In this document: piece by piece, positions 59,181 through 64,000 of the stretch | Position numbering within the stretch: position 1 is the first letter of the stretch | Layout: every line of letters begins with the position of its first letter | From: Antrihabitans spumae | GTDB lineage: Bacteria > Actinomycetota > Actinomycetes > Mycobacteriales > Mycobacteriaceae | NCBI RefSeq assembly: GCF_043944905.1 | Contig: NZ_JBIMSN010000060.1 | Location: forward strand, 115,483-179,482 | Direction of reading: 5' to 3' | DNA length: 64,000 nt | Notes under the pieces: generated by a model | What the model was told of the DNA's origin: nothing | Database searches by the model: none | What the model saw: only the letters and a program-made list of their open reading frames with translations | Position numbers and translations under genes: made by a program

Positions 59181-59636
59181 TCAGTTCTCGACGACGTTCT
59201 TGATCCGGGTCAACGTCGTCCGCATGCCCTCACGGTTGGTCTTTCCGCGAGTCCAGCCGAAAAGGGTCCAGTAGATCCGCAGTGGCAGCGCCGAGCCGAT
59301 CTCGAAAGATTCGGTCACGTCGGTGCCGTCGCCACTCGGCTCGAATCGGTAGCGCCACGTATTCACAGGCATGCCGTTCGGGCCGAGGACGGTGAACCCG
59401 AACTCGCGGCCGGGTTCGCACGCGATGATGCGGCACGTCGTCCAGTAGACGGGTCCAACGCCGTTTCGCTTGACGTGACCGCGAAACTTGACCCCGATCG
59501 CGGGTCCGGTAGCGCCGCCGAGCCATTCGGCCTCGAATGTTTCGGGGGAGAACTCGCCGGTCCTGGTGATGTCGGCGACGAGGTTCCACACGGTCTCGGG
59601 TGGAACGGCCATGTGCACTGTCACGGAATTGCTCAT
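59181..59636 (-). CDS. SRPBCC family protein
   Basis: A 151-residue START-fold protein: VTVHMAVPPETVWNLVADITRTGEFSPETFEAEWLGG is the typical first half, followed by CRIIACEPGREFGFTV, WRYRFEPSGDGTDVTESFEI and a C-terminal helix with GMRTTLTRIKNVVE. Probably a lipid or polyketide binder; no partner identifiable. ATG 59636 with leaderless -10 TAGCGT. Convergent with the TerD-VWA gene (16-base gap). Confidence 0.87.
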   Translation of the reverse strand: MSNSVTVHMAVPPETVWNLVADITRTGEFSPETFEAEWLGGATGPAIGVKFRGHVKRNGVGPVYWTTCRIIACEPGREFGFTVLGPNGMPVNTWRYRFEPSGDGTDVTESFEIGSALPLRIYWTLFGWTRGKTNREGMRTTLTRIKNVVEN

Positions 59637-59642
59637 GCGTCG

Positions 59643-59648
59643 ACGCTA
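59643..59648 (-). promoter_or_regulatory. Leaderless -10 (TAGCGT) for the SRPBCC gene
   Basis: Minus-strand TAGCGT ends 6 bases before ATG 59636, the same hexamer and spacing as at msrB. Confidence 0.5.
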
Positions 59649-59698
59649 CGACCGTGCCGTCGCGCAGATGCAGCCGGGTTGGGCGTGGATTCGTGGCG

Positions 59699-60160
59699 TC
59701 ACCTCGGTCGCCATCTTTTCCACGTCGCTGTCGCGGCGGCACGTACTTTGCCGTCCCAGACCAATTCGACTTCGGCGAGAATCGTCGGCTCGGTGGCCTC
59801 GGTGATGGTCGCGCGCAGTTCGACCTCCTCGGTCAGCGAGCATGGCCTCAGGTACTTCACGTCGAGGCCGGCGGTCAGGTACGACAGTGCGGCGTCGCCG
59901 AGCGGATGCCAGCCCTGGCGGTCCGCTTCTGCCATAACCGCTGCGGCGCTGTGGCAATCGAGGATCGTGCAGATGATGCCGCCGTTGAGGTAGCCGATGC
60001 CGTTGTCGTGTTCGGGCCAGGGGCGGAAGGTGGCCGTGACAACGCCGTCACCGGGAAAACTGTTGAGATGCAGACCTTTCGGGTTCGCTGGACCGCAGCC
60101 GAAACAGGTGGTCTCCGGATAGAGCCGCTGCTGGATGCTGACGGCGGCGTCGTGCGTCAT
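59699..60160 (-). CDS. PaaI-like hotdog-fold thioesterase
   Basis: A 153-residue thioesterase-like protein. CFGCGPANPKGLHL is the conserved N-terminal motif of PaaI-type hotdog proteins; GIGYLNGGIICTILDCHSAAAVM holds the active-site region, with Asn where many have His and Asp further on; YLTAGLDVKYLRPCSLTEEVELRA closes the fold. It would hydrolyse an acyl-CoA thioester. ATG 60160 has CGGAG about 8 bases upstream; the longer frame is Arg/Pro-rich and unlike a protein. Confidence 0.85.
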   Translation of the reverse strand: MTHDAAVSIQQRLYPETTCFGCGPANPKGLHLNSFPGDGVVTATFRPWPEHDNGIGYLNGGIICTILDCHSAAAVMAEADRQGWHPLGDAALSYLTAGLDVKYLRPCSLTEEVELRATITEATEPTILAEVELVWDGKVRAAATATWKRWRPR

Positions 60161-60347
60161 GCTTGCTCCGTTGTTCGGGTTCTCGGGGTTCCCACTGGTG
60201 TACCGCATGTGGGGGCCGCAGCCCAGCGAAACGGCGGTGCGATCGACGCGCGTTAGGGTGGGAATCGTGGTGTATCGGGAGTACGCGCCGCCCGCCGACC
60301 TGGTCGGCGTGTTCCGATTTCTGAAAGACCTTGCCTGAGCCGCTGCG

Positions 60348-60353
60348 TAGCGT
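60348..60353 (+). promoter_or_regulatory. Leaderless -10 (TAGCGT) for the terpenoid-cyclase-like gene
   Basis: TAGCGT ends 7 bases before ATG 60361; no ribosome site. The 200 bases between the thioesterase and this gene hold nothing else clear. Confidence 0.5.
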
Positions 60354-60360
60354 GACGGCA

Positions 60361-61164
60361 ATGACGATCGATGTTGCTGCCGCCGAACGGTTTGTTCATG
60401 CGAACGCGCGCCTACTCGACAGACACAGGCTCGCGGCACTGCGTGGTCGATCGGCCGACCCGGTCCTGACCGCGTTGCGCGCGTATCGCAATCCCGACGG
60501 CGGCTTCGGGCACGCCCTCGAGCCCGACGTCCGGACCCCGGACAGCGAGACAACGTGTGCTCTGCACGCGCTCGAGGTGCTGGCTGAAGTAGGAGCGCTC
60601 GGTGACGACATGGTCGCACCGACGGTGGACTGGCTTGCTGCAAACGATGTCGACGGGGGAGTGCCGTTCGTTCTGCCCGGCGCTGCTGCCTATCCACACG
60701 GACCGTGGATGGTTCCTACACCCGGCGGCTCGCATCTGACCTTCGGAGTTGTCGGAGTCCTCGCCGCTGTCGACCTCGGCCATCCGTGGATCGCTCGGGC
60801 GACCGAATGGTGCTGGGACAAGTTGGAACGGCCGGACGAGTTGAACGCCTACTGGGTGAAGTACGCGCTTGTGTTCCTCGACGCGGTTGCTGATGCTGCC
60901 CGCGCGACTGCCGTCATCGACAGGTTCCGCCCGCTACTCGACGAACACGGGTCGGTGCCCGTCCCCGGTGGCACTGCCGACGAGCGGTTGACGGCGTTGA
61001 CGCTGTCGCCACATCCCGGTTCGCGGAGCCGCGCCCTGTTCACCGACTACCAGTTGGAGGTCGACCTCGATCGTCTGGAACGAGGTCAGCACGAGGACGG
61101 CGGCTGGACGTTCGATTGGCTCGGCTGGTCGCCGGGCAATCGGCGGAGTGGCGAGGAATCGTGA
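60361..61164 (+). CDS. Terpenoid-cyclase/prenyltransferase-fold protein with apparent 3' frameshift
   Basis: The open frame gives 267 residues with alpha/alpha-toroid repeats: ALRAYRNPDGGFGHALEPDVRTPDSETTCALHALEVLAEVG, and a second HEDGGWTFDWLGWSPG. Known relatives are uncharacterised. The reading frame leaves the family pattern after SPG: in the -1 frame from about 61131 the sequence reads AEWRGIVTLRALSAL and ends at TGA 61212-61214, which is the expected family ending. So a base is probably missing in the GGG run at about 61133-61136, by mutation or sequencing error. The encoded protein is otherwise complete. Confidence 0.75.
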   Translation: MTIDVAAAERFVHANARLLDRHRLAALRGRSADPVLTALRAYRNPDGGFGHALEPDVRTPDSETTCALHALEVLAEVGALGDDMVAPTVDWLAANDVDGGVPFVLPGAAAYPHGPWMVPTPGGSHLTFGVVGVLAAVDLGHPWIARATEWCWDKLERPDELNAYWVKYALVFLDAVADAARATAVIDRFRPLLDEHGSVPVPGGTADERLTALTLSPHPGSRSRALFTDYQLEVDLDRLERGQHEDGGWTFDWLGWSPGNRRSGEES

Positions 61165-61283
61165 CCCTGCGAGCGCTGAGTGCGCTGTCGCTCAACGGTC
61201 GGATCTCGGTGTGAAGGTCGCAGTCTGAAGATCACCGTGTGAATCAGGGTTCTTCCCCATATGCTCCGATGCCGTAGACTGGC

Positions 61284-61289
61284 TACCCT
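61284..61289 (+). promoter_or_regulatory. Leaderless -10 (TACCCT) for small secreted protein 1
   Basis: TACCCT ends 6 bases before ATG 61296; no Shine-Dalgarno. Confidence 0.45.
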
Positions 61290-61295
61290 GAGTTC

Positions 61296-61595
61296 ATGAG
61301 CAACGGCAGTTCGAAAGTCGCAAGTAGACGCGTGCTCGCGAAAATGCTGGTCGCCGGTGCAGTCGTCACTACACCGTCCGCTGTCCTTGCTGCGTCTGCC
61401 AATGCCGAGCCGGGCCCGGGACTCGTCCAGGCGGATCGCGATCGGGACAGTGATCGCGAGCGCCGGGAGCGTCGTGAGAAAAAGGTAGACCCGAGTCACG
61501 CGAACAACCGCTACTACTACCGACTCGATATCCCGTTGTGTCAGATGCTGTTCGAGCAGGAGAACTGGACGCGGCTGGAGGAGATCTGCCGCTGA
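61296..61595 (+). CDS. Small secreted protein 1 with C-x15-C motif
   Basis: A 99-residue protein. Signal peptide: KVASRRVLAKMLVAGAVVTT then AASANA, cleavage near residue 37. The mature part starts EPGPGLVQADRDRD, continues with a very charged Arg/Asp/Glu stretch and ends with CQMLFEQENWTRLEEIC-Arg, where the two Cys are 15 residues apart. It is a paralogue of the protein at 62382, sharing the signal layout, the VQ-x-DRDR start, the LF-x-Q-x-NW core and the CR end. No known family. Confidence 0.75.
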   Translation: MSNGSSKVASRRVLAKMLVAGAVVTTPSAVLAASANAEPGPGLVQADRDRDSDRERRERREKKVDPSHANNRYYYRLDIPLCQMLFEQENWTRLEEICR

Positions 61596-61600
61596 GGCGG

Positions 61601-62131
61601 TTAGGCCGGTCGCGCGAAGTCGATGGTCCAGTACGAGTTGGAGTTGGATCCCGACGTGACACCGATGCCGACGTCGGTGAAACGGCAGTTCAGGATGTAC
61701 GGATTCTCGGATGCGACGAACGCGTTGACCACGTCGGCCGAGGTCGCTGCAGGCGGCGTCATCAGAACGAGCTCGCCGACCGAGCTGGCCGCGTACCCTG
61801 CGTCCTTGATGCGGGTTGCGGGTGTCGATTTTCCGGTTCCGGCGCTGGAGGCGACCTTGGAACGCGCCATCTCACCACTGTGCGCTTGAGCTGCGTTCTG
61901 CAGTGCGCTGTTCACGGCGAGTGACGGGCAGCCGACTTTGTTGCGTGCTGCGTTCATGGCACCGACCGCACCGCTGACATCGAGGGGAGCTGCGGACGAC
62001 GGAGCTGCCAGCACGACGCTGCCTGCCGTAAGACCGATGGCCGCTACAGCCAGAGTCGCGCCGCGAACGATTGTTGTACGCGTCGAGCGACAGGTCTGCG
62101 TGCTGCCGAGCATGTTGTTCTCACGATTCAT
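61601..62131 (-). CDS. Secreted CAP-domain (SCP/PR1-like) protein
   Basis: A 176-residue exported protein. Signal peptide with TTIVRGATLAVAAIGLTAGSVVLAAPSSA, cleavage near residue 48. The mature CAP-like domain reads VGAMNAARNKVGCPSLAVNSALQNAAQAHSGEMARSK, then SSVGELVLMTPPA, VVNAFVASENPYILNCRFTDVGIGV and YWTIDFARPA. Two Cys probably pair. CAP proteins are secreted and often bind lipids; function unknown. ATG 62131 with leaderless -10. It sits between the two paralogous secreted proteins. Confidence 0.85.
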   Translation of the reverse strand: MNRENNMLGSTQTCRSTRTTIVRGATLAVAAIGLTAGSVVLAAPSSAAPLDVSGAVGAMNAARNKVGCPSLAVNSALQNAAQAHSGEMARSKVASSAGTGKSTPATRIKDAGYAASSVGELVLMTPPAATSADVVNAFVASENPYILNCRFTDVGIGVTSGSNSNSYWTIDFARPA

Positions 62132-62137
62132 AGGGGC

Positions 62138-62143
62138 ACCCTA
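62138..62143 (-). promoter_or_regulatory. Leaderless -10 (TAGGGT) for the CAP gene
   Basis: Minus-strand TAGGGT ends 6 bases before ATG 62131. The remaining 238 bases to the next start hold no gene; GGGGGTTTACCCC at 62278-62290 is a small palindrome of unknown role. Confidence 0.45.
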
Positions 62144-62381
62144 GCGCTCGCGGGGCCGGAACGCAGGCCGAGGTCCGTCGTTCTCGCCGAGTCGGTGTCC
62201 GGTTTGGTGCGGTTCGGTGAGCAGATTCTCGGCGTCGACGGGTTTGACGAGGCGATTCGTAAAGACTCGGCAAAGTTGGGGGTTTACCCCTATGTACTCC
62301 TGGTCAGCCTGCTGATAGACCTAAAGGACCAAGGGCCGCATCAGGATTCGGCTTGTCAACGCCTACGTCAGGAGTTCGTTC

Positions 62382-62666
62382 ATGTTCAACGCGAAGTCGA
62401 CCGAAGGTAAAGGGCATCTCGTTGCGAAAGCGTGTGTTGTCGGCGCACTCGCGGTTGTTCCGCTCGCGGTTGTCGCGGTGCCCGCGAACGCCTCGCCGGC
62501 TCCGGGAATTGTGCAGGTGGACAGGGATCGGCACCACAATCACCACGGCGATCGAGACCGGAACCACAACGACGATTTCTACCGTTTCCGGCTGGACAAC
62601 AATCCCTACTGCTTCTTGCTCTTCCAGCAGGGAAACTGGCATCTGTTCAACGCAGTCTGCCGCTAG
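62382..62666 (+). CDS. Small secreted protein 2 with C-x15-C motif
   Basis: A 94-residue protein. The signal peptide contains AKACVVGALAVVPLAVVAVPANA (cleavage near residue 38). The mature part starts SPAPGIVQVDRDR, passes through a His/Asp/Arg/Asn-rich stretch (HHNHHGDRDRNHNDD) and ends with CFLLFQQGNWHLFNAVC-Arg, with the same C-x15-C spacing as its paralogue at 61296. The His-rich part could bind metal. CAGGAG lies about 8 bases before the ATG. No known family. Confidence 0.8.
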   Translation: MFNAKSTEGKGHLVAKACVVGALAVVPLAVVAVPANASPAPGIVQVDRDRHHNHHGDRDRNHNDDFYRFRLDNNPYCFLLFQQGNWHLFNAVCR

Positions 62667-62751
62667 CACCGCATAGCGGTCTCCGAAACGTCCCGATCGA
62701 CAGCGTGCGAAGCGCTACGCTCCTGATCCGTCGGCGGGACGAAGGAGAAAC

Positions 62752-63192
62752 ATGAAGTTTTGCGTTGCGGTGGCAGCTGGGTTTGTGGCAAGCGCGGCAA
62801 TTCTGGTCGGCTGCGGCGAAAACGTCGACGGCACAGCGACAGCGGGAGACGAGACGTCGGCAACTGCTGAGCCCACAACCGAAGCCTCTACCCGGACATC
62901 GTCGCCTCGCACCTCGACGCCGCGGTCGTCCTCCTCAGCTCCGGTGCCGTTCACCATCGGCGCGCTGGAGACGAAACTCGCGAGCAACGTCGACGCACTT
63001 TCGGTGGCATGCACAGGCCCCGCCGCACCGGAGTCCGGAGACCAATTCGACTGCGTCGCAGTCATCGCCGAAGGTGATCTCCCGATCACGGTGACCCTCA
63101 CCGATGCCGCCGGGCAGAAGTACGCCTACGACGGCAAAGCCGATTTCGGCACGACGATCAAAAGTGTCTCCGGAAGCTTCTCCTTGAAGTAG
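62752..63192 (+). CDS. DUF4333 lipoprotein
   Basis: A 146-residue lipoprotein: signal FCVAVAAGFVASAAILVGC with lipidation Cys about residue 21, a Thr/Ser-rich linker of about 40 residues (likely mannosylated in this group), and a DUF4333 domain (FTIGALETKLASNVDALSVACTG, then DQFDCVAVIAEGDLPITVTLTD) with two Cys likely to pair. Family is mycobacterial/nocardial and of unknown function. AAGGAGA precedes the ATG by 4-5 bases. Confidence 0.88.
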   Translation: MKFCVAVAAGFVASAAILVGCGENVDGTATAGDETSATAEPTTEASTRTSSPRTSTPRSSSSAPVPFTIGALETKLASNVDALSVACTGPAAPESGDQFDCVAVIAEGDLPITVTLTDAAGQKYAYDGKADFGTTIKSVSGSFSLK

Positions 63193-63330
63193 CGATCGAT
63201 CACTGCGAGCTGTGCGTTGTCACAGCAGTCGGTTGGTCGGCGTCTTATGGTGCGACCGTCACTGTTGGGCGGCACCGATCGCAACTCCTGCCATCGCCGG
63301 GGGAGTCGCCGACAGCTTCAGGAGAGCCTC

Positions 63331-63717
63331 GTGAACATCGCGCTGTGGATCGTCGCCGGACTGCTGGCCATCGCATACCTAGCGGGTGGCGGCGGCAAAG
63401 TTGTGCTCCCGAAAGACAAGCTGATTGCGTTGGGTCCCAGTGCCGAATGGGCCGAAGACTTCAGTGCCGCAGGCGTCAAAGCAATCGGAGCACTCGAAGT
63501 GCTGGCAGCCGTGGGGTTGATCCTGCCGGCCGTGCTCGACATCGCACCGGTGCTCGTGCCGCTGGCCGCGTCGGGTTTGGTGCTGATCATGATCGGCGCG
63601 ACGATCACCCGCATTCGACGACACGAATACACGTTGATGGCGTTGGACGTGGTCTATCTCGCTCTCGCCGCGTTTGTGGCATGGGGTCGGTTCGGGCCTT
63701 ACTCCTTCACCGACTGA
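63331..63717 (+). CDS. DoxX-like membrane protein
   Basis: A 128-residue membrane protein with four helices: NIALWIVAGLLAIAYLAGGGGKV, GALEVLAAVGLILPAVLDI, VPLAASGLVLIMIGATITRI and LDVVYLALAAFVAWGRF. This is the DoxX/DUF4267-like small membrane family, function unsure. GTG 63331 has CAGGAGA 8 bases upstream; the longer frame is not protein-like. Confidence 0.85.
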   Translation: MNIALWIVAGLLAIAYLAGGGGKVVLPKDKLIALGPSAEWAEDFSAAGVKAIGALEVLAAVGLILPAVLDIAPVLVPLAASGLVLIMIGATITRIRRHEYTLMALDVVYLALAAFVAWGRFGPYSFTD

Positions 63718-63728
63718 GATCGAGTCGC

Positions 63729-63890
63729 TCAGCGTGCGGGCCAGGTCGGGGCGATCTCGCGTCGGTAGCGTCGCCCCGCGATTCTGGTGAAAAGGAAGAT
63801 GATGGGCGGCGGGAGTTCCTTGCGGAGGCCGGCGAGATCGGACGAATCGGCGTCAGCTGAAGAAGCCGAAGACGCCGGAGCGAATGCCAC
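63729..63890 (-). CDS. Possible small protein or gene remnant near the right edge
   Basis: A 53-codon minus-strand frame starts at GTG 63890 and ends at TGA 63729. The last 35 residues (LRKELPPPIIFLFTRIAGRR) look protein-like with a short hydrophobic part, but no ribosome site is visible and upstream the same frame is blocked by a stop within 60 bases. An adjacent minus-strand frame reads DPRFFAERMRHWYRIG just before it, so a frameshifted older gene is possible. Low confidence. Confidence 0.25.
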   Translation of the reverse strand: MAFAPASSASSADADSSDLAGLRKELPPPIIFLFTRIAGRRYRREIAPTWPAR

Positions 63891-64000
63891 ATTGGTGCGC
63901 CTATGCGGTACCAGTGCCGCATCCGCTCCGCGAAGAAACGGGGGTCAAGCCCAAACGCGTGGTGTAACGAGGTGGTCGCCGCGTGACCCTGTTTGGTCAG

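Noticed and set aside
62661..62680. CCGCTA/TAGCGG hairpin at the end of secreted protein 2
   Set aside because: A six-base stem overlapping the stop codon with no T-tract; could be chance.
1..64000. Insertion sequences, prophage, CRISPR, tRNA or rRNA genes
   Set aside because: No transposase or integrase motifs, spaced direct repeats or RNA gene signatures were seen on either strand.

Overview
This window is one contiguous piece of a GC-rich actinobacterial chromosome, most likely a Rhodococcus-like member of the Nocardiaceae (order Mycobacteriales). The evidence is gene order and lineage-specific families. From the left end to about 57 kb the core genes follow the same neighbourhood as Mycobacterium tuberculosis Rv2708c to Rv2669: DUF7455, sigA, ppgK, suhB, cei, DUF4193, DUF3093, dut, DUF3710, an alpha/beta hydrolase, an OB-fold protein, DUF3159, ceoC/ceoB, a KimA-like permease, a TRAM methyltransferase, dxs, an RNase D-like protein, DUF3000, hemE, hemG, hemQ, msrB, aftC, a secreted hydrolase, a RibD-like reductase, zapE and a GNAT. 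Type VII secretion proteins, a WS/DGAT acyltransferase, an arabinan-branching transferase and KstR-type boxes fit the same order. I see no rRNA, tRNA, CRISPR array or insertion sequence.

Layout. 0-6 kb: the 3' end of a probable helicase gene, DUF7455, DUF952, a NarL-type two-component pair, a GAP/Sap-like membrane protein and a two-gene K+/H+ antiporter. 6-7.7 kb: a START-fold protein translationally coupled to an atypical ketoacyl synthase III. 7.7-13.5 kb: a type VII secretion island made of two divergent operons (PPE-like plus EspG; EspC-like, a 771-residue TPR-region protein and a lipoprotein) flanking a long perfect inverted repeat. 14-29 kb: the conserved sigA-to-TRAM-methyltransferase block with an orphan SigD/ShbA-type sigma factor inserted. 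29-39 kb: accessory genes, including an FHA protein, a TetR/CYP136-like P450 pair with two palindromic operators, a PhaC-like hydrolase, helR behind a rifamycin-associated element, a DrrAB exporter and a three-domain glutaminase. 39-49 kb: dxs, RNase D, a hydrolase and a WS/DGAT that share an identical KstR-type box, a CsbD stress protein behind a SigF/SigB-type promoter, and the heme block. 49-57 kb: TetR with a proline-rich membrane protein, msrB, aftC, a pseudo-hydrolase, RibD-like, zapE and GNAT. 57-64 kb: a TerD-VWA fusion, a START protein, a thioesterase, a terpenoid-cyclase-like protein with an apparent 3' frameshift, and a run of small secreted proteins, two of which are paralogues.

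Cross-cutting signals. At least sixteen genes have a TANNNT hexamer ending 6-8 bases before the start codon, the layout of leaderless promoters in this order; I used it to choose several starts. Three copies of a long intergenic palindrome sit at 3' ends of genes. Many convergent gene pairs abut or overlap with no terminator between them. Coordinates of starts are my choice where several were possible; alternatives are given in the entries.
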